Part shown: piece after piece, positions 1 to 6,012 of the stretch
Layout: every line of letters starts with the position of its first letter
Numbering within the stretch: position 1 is the first letter of the stretch
The notes under the pieces: model-generated
The model's input: the letters and a program-made list of their open reading frames with translations, nothing else
Databases searched by the model: none
Told to the model about the DNA's origin: nothing
Source of the DNA: Gemmatimonadales bacterium
Lineage (GTDB): Bacteria > Gemmatimonadota > Gemmatimonadetes > Gemmatimonadales > GWC2-71-9
Assembly (NCBI GenBank): GCA_025924275.1
Contig: JAICEH010000130.1
Location: forward strand, 1 to 6,012
DNA length: 6,012 bases
Direction: 5' to 3'
Position numbers and translations under genes: made by a program

Positions 1-840
1 CAGGAGCCACCCGGTCCAGGGCCCGGCCATCGTGCCGAGGAAAGTGCGGAGCGTGCGCACCGGCCCCATCGCCGCAGCGCTCCCGAGGCAGGCGCCGGCG
101 ATGACGTCGCTGTGGCCGCCGATGAACTTCGTGGCGGAGTAGAGGACGAGGTCGGCGCCGTGGTCGAGCGGCCGCTGCCAGAGGGGACCCAGGAAGGTGT
201 TGTCCACCATCACGACCGGGGGCCGCTCCTGGGGCAGCCCGTGCAGCAGGTCGCTCACGCCGCGGATGTCCACCAGGGCGTTGGTCGGGTTGGCCGGGGT
301 CTCGATCAACGCGGCCGCCACCCGGCGCCCGCCGATCCGCGCCAGCAGCTCGCCGGCCAGCGCCTCCACCGGGAGGCCGGCCGGAAAGCCCACCGGCTCG
401 ACCCCGAACCCGGGCAGCACCTGGGTCACGAAGTGCTCCGAGCCCCCGTAGAGCGGTCCGCTATGGACCAGCACCTCGCCGGGCCGGACGGTGGCGAGGA
501 GGCTGGTCGTGATGGCGGCCATCCCGCTCGCGAACCCCGCGCCCACCTCGGCGCCGTCCCAGAGGCAGAGCCGTTCCTCGAGGATCTCGAGGTCCGGGTT
601 GTTGAGCCGGGAGTAGATCAGGCCCGGTGCTTCGCCCTCGGCCGGTTCCCGGAGGCCGTAGGCCACCTCGAAGAAGGCCTTGCCCGCCTCGGCGGTCTCG
701 AACACGAAGGTGGAGGTCTGGAAGATCGGGCACTTGATGGCGCCCTCCGAGAGCCGCGGGTCATAGCCGTGGCTCATCATCAGGCTCTCCGGCCGGAGCG
801 GCCTGCCCCCCGCGGATGGCCCGCCGCCCGGCCGGCTCAC
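1..840 (-). CDS. Cys/Met-metabolism PLP-dependent enzyme (cystathionine gamma-synthase family), 3' end cut by window edge
   Basis: This is a PLP enzyme of the trans-sulfuration family, acting in the cytoplasm on homoserine- or cysteine-derived substrates. The first 280 residues are present; family members are usually about 390-430 long, so the C-terminal domain lies outside the window. Visible motifs are the YSR phosphate-binding tripeptide (Tyr76, Arg78), the SGMAAI loop (105-110), the PLYGGS segment with active-site Tyr131, the ETPANPT segment (180-186), VDNT with the PLP-ring Asp213, and YSATKFIGGHSD with Schiff-base Lys238. The start chosen is the GTG at 838-840, which overlaps the glyQS stop as GTGA. 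The stretch before the internal ATG pair (775-780) reads RPESLMMSHGYDP, which I recall as conserved in one subfamily. That supports the longer start, although the Shine-Dalgarno match is weak. Gly133 stands where methionine gamma-lyases carry Cys (YGCT), so gamma-synthase, gamma-lyase or O-acylhomoserine sulfhydrylase activity is likelier. The exact substrate cannot be read from the sequence. Confidence 0.9.
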   Translation of the reverse strand, partial: MSRPGGGPSAGGRPLRPESLMMSHGYDPRLSEGAIKCPIFQTSTFVFETAEAGKAFFEVAYGLREPAEGEAPGLIYSRLNNPDLEILEERLCLWDGAEVGAGFASGMAAITTSLLATVRPGEVLVHSGPLYGGSEHFVTQVLPGFGVEPVGFPAGLPVEALAGELLARIGGRRVAAALIETPANPTNALVDIRGVSDLLHGLPQERPPVVMVDNTFLGPLWQRPLDHGADLVLYSATKFIGGHSDVIAGACLGSAAAMGPVRTLRTFLGTMAGPWTGWLL

Positions 841-2171
841 GCCCCGACGCGCTCCCGCAGGAAGGCCGCCGCCTGGTCGAGCGCCACGCGCTCCTGCGTC
901 ATCGCGTCGCGGTGCCGCACGGTAACGGAGCCATCCTCGGCCGTCTGTCCGTCCACCGTGAGGCAGAACGGCGTGCCGGCCTCGTCCATCCGCCGGTAGC
1001 GTCGGCCGATGGCGCCGCTGTCGTCATAGAACGACGGGAGGCCGCCGGCCCGGAGCGCGCGGTAGAGCCGATCCGCGGTCTCCGGCATGCCATCCTTCTT
1101 CACCAGCGGGAAGACCCCGGCCTTGATCGGGGCGACCGCGGGGTGGAAGCCGAGCACCACGCGGGTCTCGCCCTCGACCTGCTCCTCCCGGTAGGCGTCC
1201 ACGAGGACGGTGAGGGTCACCCGATCCGCGCCCGCGGAGGTCTCCACGATGTACGGGAGGTAGCGCTCGTTCGCGGCCTGGTCGAAGTACTCGAGCTTCT
1301 TGCCCGAGTACTCCTGGTGCCGGCCGAGGTCGAAGTCGGTCCGGTTGTGGACGCCCTCGATCTCGTTCCAGCCGAAGGGGAACTCGTACTCGATGTCGTA
1401 GGCCGCCTTGGCGTAGTGGGCCAGCTCGCCCGGCCCGTGCTCGTGCCAGCGGAGCTTCCCCGGCGTGAGGCCCAGCGCCAGGTGCCATTCCCAGCGCCAC
1501 TGGCGCCAGCGCTCGAACCACTCCCCGTCGGTGCCCGGCTTGACGAAGAACTGCATCTCCATCTGCTCGAACTCGCGGGTCCGGAAGATGAAGTTCCCCG
1601 GCGTGATCTCGTTCCGGAATGCCTTGCCGACCTGCGCGATCCCGAAGGGGACCCGCTGGCGGGAGCTGTTGAGGACGTTCTGGTAGTTGACGTAGATGCC
1701 CTGCGCCGTCTCCGGCCGGAGGTAGACCACCGCCGCCGAGTCCTCCACCGGACCGATGAAGGTCTTGAACATCAGGTTGAAGAGCCGCGGCTCCGTGAGG
1801 TCGCACGTCCCGTGCTCGCCGGGATGCTTCGACGGCTTCTGGGGGCACTGCGCATCCTGCAGCTTGTCGGCCCGGAAGCGGGCCTTGCAGGTGCGGCAAT
1901 CCACCATCGGGTCGGTGAAGCCCGCCACGTGGCCCGAGGCCTCCCACACCCGCGGGTGCATCAGGATGGCTGCGTCGAGGCCCTCGATGTCGTCGCGCGC
2001 GTGCACCATCGCGGACCACCACCGCTCCTTCACGTTGCGCTTGAGCTCGACGCCCAGCGGCCCGTAGTCCCAGACCGACCCGAGCCCGCCGTAGATCTCC
2101 GAGGACTGGAAGACGAACCCGCGCCGCTTGGCGAGGGAGACCAGCTTGTCCATGAACGTGGTGTCGGCCAT
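837..2171 (-). CDS. glyQS: Glycyl-tRNA synthetase, class II single-chain (alpha2) type
   Basis: This enzyme charges tRNA-Gly with glycine using ATP in the cytoplasm. At 444 residues it matches the homodimeric eukaryote/archaeal-type GlyRS, not the alpha2beta2 GlyQ/GlyS type. The N-terminus (FVFQSSEIYGGLGSVWDYGP, 19-38) is the family signature. Class II motif 1 lies around Pro73. Motif 2 runs from FRNEI (185-189) through RTREFEQME (197-205), and motif 3 is GADRVTLTVL (314-323). Cys92, Cys95, Cys109 and Cys123 fall in the insertion that carries zinc ligands in some relatives, so zinc binding is plausible. The anticodon-binding domain starts near residue 337 (RVVLGFHPAVAPIKAGVFPL) and runs to the end. 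The start is the ATG at 2169-2171; a GAGG about 12 bases upstream is a poor Shine-Dalgarno. The stop overlaps the next gene by GTGA, implying coupled translation. A promoter-like site and an inverted repeat lie upstream. No T-box leader is visible. Confidence 0.97.
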   Translation of the reverse strand: MADTTFMDKLVSLAKRRGFVFQSSEIYGGLGSVWDYGPLGVELKRNVKERWWSAMVHARDDIEGLDAAILMHPRVWEASGHVAGFTDPMVDCRTCKARFRADKLQDAQCPQKPSKHPGEHGTCDLTEPRLFNLMFKTFIGPVEDSAAVVYLRPETAQGIYVNYQNVLNSSRQRVPFGIAQVGKAFRNEITPGNFIFRTREFEQMEMQFFVKPGTDGEWFERWRQWRWEWHLALGLTPGKLRWHEHGPGELAHYAKAAYDIEYEFPFGWNEIEGVHNRTDFDLGRHQEYSGKKLEYFDQAANERYLPYIVETSAGADRVTLTVLVDAYREEQVEGETRVVLGFHPAVAPIKAGVFPLVKKDGMPETADRLYRALRAGGLPSFYDDSGAIGRRYRRMDEAGTPFCLTVDGQTAEDGSVTVRHRDAMTQERVALDQAAAFLRERVGA

Positions 2172-2178
2172 CGGCGGT

Positions 2179-2218
2179 GGGCGCCTCGGGTGGGGAGCGG
2201 GGAGTCGGGTGCGGGGGG
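2179..2218 (+). other. Putative G-quadruplex tract on the template strand of the glyQS leader
   Basis: Six runs of three or more G occur on the plus strand (2179-2181, 2188-2190, 2192-2195, 2199-2202, 2207-2209, 2213-2218), separated by loops of 6, 1, 3, 4 and 3 bases. This fits the canonical G3+N1-7 quadruplex pattern. The glyQS mRNA leader is correspondingly C-rich and probably little structured. GC-rich genomes produce such patterns by chance, so function is unproven. Confidence 0.35.
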
Positions 2219-2219
2219 A

Positions 2220-2249
2220 AAGCTAGGCGGGACGCCGACAGTGCGCCAA
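2220..2249 (-). promoter_or_regulatory. Candidate promoter of glyQS (TTGGCG, 18-base spacer, TAGCTT)
   Basis: On the minus strand a TTGGCG (2244-2249) is followed after 18 bases by TAGCTT (2220-2225), with a further T after it. TAGCTTT fits the TAnnTTTG -7 element known in Bacteroidota, and the TTG lies 21 bases before it, within the range for that promoter class. The -10 region is nearly identical to the one in front of purA, which raises confidence in both. Initiation would fall near 2213, giving a leader of about 40 C-rich bases. The match to the sigma-70 consensus at -10 alone is weak. Confidence 0.45.
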
Positions 2250-2266
2250 CCAGTGTCGCCGCACTG
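2239..2266. promoter_or_regulatory. Inverted repeat CAGTGCG-N14-CGCACTG over the glyQS promoter, possible operator
   Basis: On the minus strand the arms CAGTGCG (2260-2266) and CGCACTG (2239-2245) are perfect reverse complements with centres 21 bases apart, about two helical turns. A further CACTG (2251-2255) sits between them, giving three CACTG-type half-sites spaced 11 and 12 bases apart. The right arm overlaps the proposed -35 element, so a protein bound here could block or assist RNA polymerase. No known regulator is recognised from the motif. An RNA hairpin is less likely, because the loop would be 14 bases and the repeat lies upstream of the predicted start site. Confidence 0.35.
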
Positions 2267-2334
2267 CGCGGGATGCAAGCGATTGCGATCTTGACCGGCC
2301 GCGCCGCGCGGGGCAACCATGGGGCATGACTCCT

Positions 2335-2363
2335 CCCCGTCCCGTTCCCCCGCCCGCGGTCCC
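2335..2363 (-). other. Putative G-quadruplex tract downstream of purA
   Basis: On the coding (minus) strand, just after the purA stop, five G-runs occur in 29 bases: GGG, GGG, GGGGG, GGG and GGGG, with loops of 5, 1, 3 and 2 bases. The pattern fits a quadruplex that could form in the purA transcript. It lies where a terminator might be expected, but there is no hairpin with a T-tract nearby. Whether it affects termination or RNA stability cannot be told from sequence. Confidence 0.35.
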
Positions 2364-2371
2364 GCCTTACC

Positions 2372-3652
<1,281 letters not shown>

Positions 3653-3666
3653 CGGCATCCCCGGGC

Positions 3667-3692
3667 AAAGAAAAACGCCCCTCGCGGGGCGT
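3667..3692 (-). terminator. Intrinsic terminator-like hairpin between the M28 gene and purA
   Basis: On the minus strand ACGCCCC (3686-3692) pairs perfectly with GGGGCGT (3675-3681) around a GCGA loop, which is a GNRA-type tetraloop. It is followed by TTTTT (the first T also closing the stem), then C and TTT. This is a textbook intrinsic terminator placed about 40 bases after the M28 stop codon. It also lies between the only clear upstream promoter candidate and the purA start, so it may act as an attenuator as well as the end of the trpS-pilT-M28 transcript. Confidence 0.8.
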
Positions 3693-3706
3693 GCATCCTC
3701 GGGGAA

Positions 3707-3735
3707 AAGCTAAGCGGGCGCGCGGAGCCCGTCAA
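3707..3735 (-). promoter_or_regulatory. Candidate promoter for purA (TTGACG, 17-base spacer, TAGCTT)
   Basis: TTGACG (3730-3735, five of six matches to the -35 consensus) is followed after 17 bases by TAGCTT (3707-3712), extended by TT. The -35 element overlaps the TGA stop of the M28 gene. The 18-base segment around the -10 element matches the glyQS promoter region at 16 positions. Initiation would fall near 3700, only about eight bases before the terminator-like hairpin, so transcripts would either stop there or read through into purA. Confidence 0.55.
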
Positions 3736-4811
3736 TTCGCGGCGAGCGCCTCGCCCACCGCGGCCGCAGTCCGGAAGGTCAGGCCCTCGGCGTCGTCCCG
3801 CCGGGTGTGCACCCGGGCCGCGGTCCGGCGGGAGCCCCGGAGCAGGGAGAGTGCACCCGCCGCGCCGGCCGCCAGCACCCGACCCTCGGTGAACCTGCCG
3901 GTGCCCCGGGCGGCCCGCCGGACCCGGAGCCCCCGGCCATCGAGCCGCGCGGCGATCGTGGCGGCCAGGTCGACGCCACCGCCGCCGTGGAGGACCACGG
4001 ACACCACCCCCTCGTCGTCCAGGATCCCCAGGTCCACCACCTGGGTACCCCCGAACAGCGAGCGGTCCTCCCGCGTCGCGATCCGGGCCCCGACCAGCCC
4101 GAACTCCTGCGCCCCGGTGAGCAGGAGCCCCACCGAGCCGTCGGTGGCCGCGGCTGCGGCCGCGAGCGCGGCGTAGAGCCCGGTCCCGCCGTCCCGCGCG
4201 CCCACCGAGGGCACGCGCCGCCCGGCCCGCACCGAGAGCCCGCAGGTGGCGACCGCCAGGGCCGCCGCCAGCCCGACCAGGTCCACCCCGAGCGGGCCCC
4301 GGAACCGGACCACGCCGAGGGCGGTGAAGGCCGTGATGGTGGCGGCGAACCCACCGGTCGTGAGCCAGCGGCCCCAGAGCGACTGGCCGAAGCCGATGGC
4401 GTCGGTGTGGGCCACGATCCACCGGGTCGGCGTGGCCCCGGGCCGGATTGCCACCAGGTTGGCATCCTCCCGGGTCTCCCCGCCGAGCGCCGTCCAGCCC
4501 AGCGCCACGCCGGCCACGACCAGCCCGAGGGCCGCGAGGCCGACCAGCCAGGCGAAGAGCGCGAGCCAGGCGGGCCCCCCGCCCACCGTGAGGAGGGGGA
4601 TCTGGACCAGGGTGAGCCACCCCAGCCCGGCGCCGGCGAGCGGGAAGGCGGAGAGTGGGGCGGTGGGGAAGCTGAATCGGCGCTCGCGCACCTGGTACCC
4701 GAGCCGCTCGAGGTGGAGCGCCAGGAGCCGCCGGGCCTCCACCGCCGCGGGCGTGCCTGCCTCGCGGGCCAGCTCGAGCACGCGCGCCACGGTGTCATCG
4801 GGGCGCAGCAC
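3732..4811 (-). CDS. M28-family peptidase-like membrane protein with altered catalytic residue
   Basis: This 359-residue protein resembles M28 zinc aminopeptidases. The likely metal-site residues are all visible: His135 and Asp137 (AHTDAIG), Asp207 (GARDGGTG), Glu236 (GAQEFGLVGA), Asp265 or Asp266 (ILDDEG) and His335 (VHTRRDD). Active M28 enzymes normally have Glu-Glu in the fourth motif, the first being the general base; here it is Gln235-Glu236, so normal hydrolysis is doubtful. Hydrophobic segments lie near 54-74 and 79-105, and again near 152-168 and 173-192. The second pair falls inside the peptidase fold, between the first and second metal motifs, which are about 20 residues apart in soluble aminopeptidases. 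Residues 1-50 are soluble with no signal peptide. The start is a GTG (4809-4811) two bases after the upstream stop, with GGAGG eight bases before it. The substrate is unknown. It could be an active enzyme using another base, or a binding-only relative. Confidence 0.8.
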   Translation of the reverse strand: MLRPDDTVARVLELAREAGTPAAVEARRLLALHLERLGYQVRERRFSFPTAPLSAFPLAGAGLGWLTLVQIPLLTVGGGPAWLALFAWLVGLAALGLVVAGVALGWTALGGETREDANLVAIRPGATPTRWIVAHTDAIGFGQSLWGRWLTTGGFAATITAFTALGVVRFRGPLGVDLVGLAAALAVATCGLSVRAGRRVPSVGARDGGTGLYAALAAAAAATDGSVGLLLTGAQEFGLVGARIATREDRSLFGGTQVVDLGILDDEGVVSVVLHGGGGVDLAATIAARLDGRGLRVRRAARGTGRFTEGRVLAAGAAGALSLLRGSRRTAARVHTRRDDAEGLTFRTAAAVGEALAAN

Positions 4812-4813
4812 GC

Positions 4814-5917
4814 CTACCCCCTCCGGCCGCCCCGCCGCCGGGCCGCCGCGCCCAGGGGCACGCCGAGCGCGGCGGCCGCGATCCGGCCCGCCTCCTCGGT
4901 GATCGTCCCGGCGTCGCGGTGCCGGGCCAGGTCGGTCGCGAAGGACTGGGCGCCGTCCTCCCCCTGATCCAGCAGCGCCCGCAGCGCGGCGGCCCCGTCC
5001 GGCTCGCGCAGCGCCGCGCGCGCGCTGTCGCCCACCGGCAGGAACTCGAAGGCGGCGACGCGGCCGGGGCCGGTCGCCCGGGGAAGGAGCTGCTGCGCCA
5101 CCACCGCCCGGAGATTCTCGGCCAGGCGGAGGCGGCCGATCTCGCGCTCGTCCACCGGGAAGAAGGCCTGCGCCCGCGCCACGGCGCCGGCGACGTCGGG
5201 TGCCGCCATCTCCAGCAGGACCAGGCGCCCGGTTTCGGCGGCCTTGAGCGCGGTGTCGAGCGTGTCGAGGTCCGGCACGTCCCCCACCACGATCACGTCG
5301 GGGTCCTGCCGCAGGGCGGCACGCAGCCCGACCGCCACCGATTCCGTGTCGACCCCCACTTCGCGCTGGGTGATGCTGCAGTGGAGGTCGCGATGCAGGT
5401 AGCCGATGGGGTTCTCGATCGTCACCACGTGCCGGTGGTGCTCGCGGTTGACATGGTCCATCATCCCCGCGATGGTCGAGCTCTTCCCCGCCCCACCCAG
5501 CCCGGCGACGATCACCAGCCCGCGCTCCGCCGAGGCGATCTCGCCCAGCGGCTCGGGGGCACCCAGAACGGCCAGGGTGGGCACGGTGAAGGGGATCACC
5601 CGAAGCACGATCATCAGGGAGGAGCGCTGCCGAAGCAGGTTCACGCGGAAGCGCCCCACCCCGGGGATGCCCCAGGAGCAGTCGAAGTCGGTGAGCCGGT
5701 CGATCCGCGCCCGCGCCTCCTCGCCATGCACCAGGTGGAGCGCGATGGCGCGGGTCTGCTCCGGCGTGAGTCGCTGCTTGGTGAGGGGCACCAGCGTGCC
5801 GTCGATGCGGGCGCGGAAGACGTCACCGGCCTTGATGTGCAGGTCGGAGGCGCCGCGGTCCACTGCCACCTTGATGATCTTCTCCATCGCCCCGAGCTGG
5901 GGACGCGTGGCGCTCAT
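4814..5917 (-). CDS. Divergent PilT-family (type II/IV secretion superfamily) ATPase, His box lost
   Basis: This 367-residue protein has the full architecture of the type IV pilus retraction ATPases PilT/PilU, which power pilus disassembly from the cytoplasmic side of the inner membrane. The N-terminal PAS-like domain begins with VDRGASDLHIKAGD (19-32), and GRFRVNLLRQR (88-98) leads into the RecA-like domain. Walker A is GLGGAGKS (139-146), the Asp box is TIENPIGY (166-173), and QREVGVDT (184-191) is typical. Walker B is DPDVIVVGD (205-213), and the C-terminus ends with the usual SFATDL...GTITEEA pattern (325-343). Several catalytic positions differ: the usual EDPIE is ENPIG, the Walker B GEMRD is GDVPD (Glu to Asp213), and the His box HLVFGTLHTNSA is replaced by RLVLLEMAAPDV (231-242) with both histidines gone. 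Weak or absent ATPase activity, or an accessory role beside a canonical PilT, is therefore likely. The start ATG overlaps the upstream stop as ATGA and has GGAGGG six bases before it. Confidence 0.88.
   Translation of the reverse strand: MSATRPQLGAMEKIIKVAVDRGASDLHIKAGDVFRARIDGTLVPLTKQRLTPEQTRAIALHLVHGEEARARIDRLTDFDCSWGIPGVGRFRVNLLRQRSSLMIVLRVIPFTVPTLAVLGAPEPLGEIASAERGLVIVAGLGGAGKSSTIAGMMDHVNREHHRHVVTIENPIGYLHRDLHCSITQREVGVDTESVAVGLRAALRQDPDVIVVGDVPDLDTLDTALKAAETGRLVLLEMAAPDVAGAVARAQAFFPVDEREIGRLRLAENLRAVVAQQLLPRATGPGRVAAFEFLPVGDSARAALREPDGAAALRALLDQGEDGAQSFATDLARHRDAGTITEEAGRIAAAALGVPLGAAARRRGGRRG
4820..4824 (-). promoter_or_regulatory. Ribosome binding site GGAGG for the M28 gene
   Basis: GGAGG, followed by more G, lies eight bases before the GTG start and inside the last codons of the PilT-like gene. 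It decides the GTG start of the M28 gene and indicates translational coupling between the two. Confidence 0.75.
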
Positions 5918-6012
5918 CCAGTACCCTCCGGCGAGAGGAATCCCATCGTCTCGTGCACCTCCCGGAGCGTGGCCCGGGCCATCGCCCGCGCCCGCGCCGC
6001 GCCCGCCCGCAG
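5914..6012 (-). CDS. trpS: Probable tryptophanyl-tRNA synthetase, C-terminal end only
   Basis: The last 32 codons of a gene enter from the right edge and end in TGA at 5914-5916, overlapping the next start as ATGA. The peptide reads LRAGAARARAMARATL then REVHETMGF and a short tail. The pattern of small and basic residues (GAxRARxxAxxTLxxVxxxMG) is the usual C-terminal helix of bacterial TrpRS, the class I enzyme that charges tRNA-Trp. The HIGH and KMSKS motifs would lie outside the window, so the call rests only on this tail. Other class I synthetases could in principle end similarly. Confidence 0.6.
   Translation of the reverse strand: MRAGAARARAMARATLREVHETMGFLSPEGTG
5924..5929 (-). promoter_or_regulatory. 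Ribosome binding site GGAGGG for the PilT-like gene
   Basis: GGAGGG stands six bases before the ATG at 5915-5917 and lies inside the trpS reading frame. It fixes the start within the ATGA overlap and suggests the ATPase is translated in step with the synthetase. Confidence 0.75.

Noticed and set aside
1..840. Methionine gamma-lyase as the specific identity of the PLP enzyme
   Set aside because: The Cys following Tyr-Gly in the gamma-lyase active site is Gly133 here. The general family is clear, but this specific activity is not supported.
816..2294. A long open frame on the plus strand, antisense to glyQS
   Set aside because: Its translation has no recognisable domain and is rich in Arg, Ala and Leu, as expected for the antisense frame of a GC-rich gene. 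The minus-strand frame is an unmistakable GlyRS.
2299..2311. Inverted repeat CCGCG-CGG-CGCGG after purA as a terminator
   Set aside because: It has a five-pair stem with a three-base loop and no T-tract following, so it does not meet the pattern of an intrinsic terminator.
2223..2327. A 34-residue minus-strand open frame in the purA-glyQS spacer with GGAGG close before its ATG, a possible leader peptide
   Set aside because: The Shine-Dalgarno spacing is only four bases, the peptide is Arg-rich without glycine codon runs, and it ends in the TAG of the proposed promoter. It would lie upstream of the glyQS transcript start.
2172..2371. A T-box riboswitch upstream of glyQS
   Set aside because: No conserved T-box sequence, specifier stem or terminator hairpin is visible, and the predicted leader is only about 40 bases.

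Overview
This window is very GC-rich (roughly 70% by eye). All recognisable genes lie on the minus strand, so they are read from right to left. In transcription order they are: the 3' end of a probable trpS (tryptophanyl-tRNA synthetase), a divergent PilT-family ATPase, a membrane-embedded M28-type peptidase, purA (adenylosuccinate synthetase), glyQS (single-chain class II glycyl-tRNA synthetase), and the first 280 codons of a Cys/Met-metabolism PLP enzyme that runs off the left edge. The GC content, the eukaryote/archaeal-type GlyRS, the PilT-family gene and two promoter-like sites with a TAnnTTT core fit a member of the FCB superphylum, possibly Gemmatimonadota. That placement is an inference; no marker here proves the phylum.

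Layout: trpS and the PilT-like gene overlap by ATGA, and the PilT-like gene and the M28 gene are 2 bases apart with a strong Shine-Dalgarno sequence inside the upstream gene. These three look like one translationally coupled unit. A GC hairpin with a GCGA tetraloop and a T-tract follows the M28 gene and sits directly in front of purA. A good promoter match (TTGACG, 17 bases, TAGCTT) overlaps the M28 stop codon, so any transcript reaching purA must cross that hairpin. After purA comes a 200-base spacer. It holds a G-rich tract, an inverted repeat with three CACTG-type half-sites, a second promoter-like site almost identical in its -10 region to the one before purA, and a C-rich leader. glyQS and the PLP enzyme then overlap by GTGA and are probably cotranscribed.

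Most genes are housekeeping: two aminoacyl-tRNA synthetases, AMP biosynthesis and sulfur amino-acid metabolism. The less ordinary content is the pair of coupled genes on the right. The PilT-like ATPase has lost its His box and altered its Walker B Glu, and the M28 protein has Gln in place of the usual catalytic Glu plus transmembrane segments inserted inside its metal-binding domain. No tRNA, rRNA, CRISPR array, insertion sequence or phage gene was seen, and I found no clear evidence of a wholly new system.
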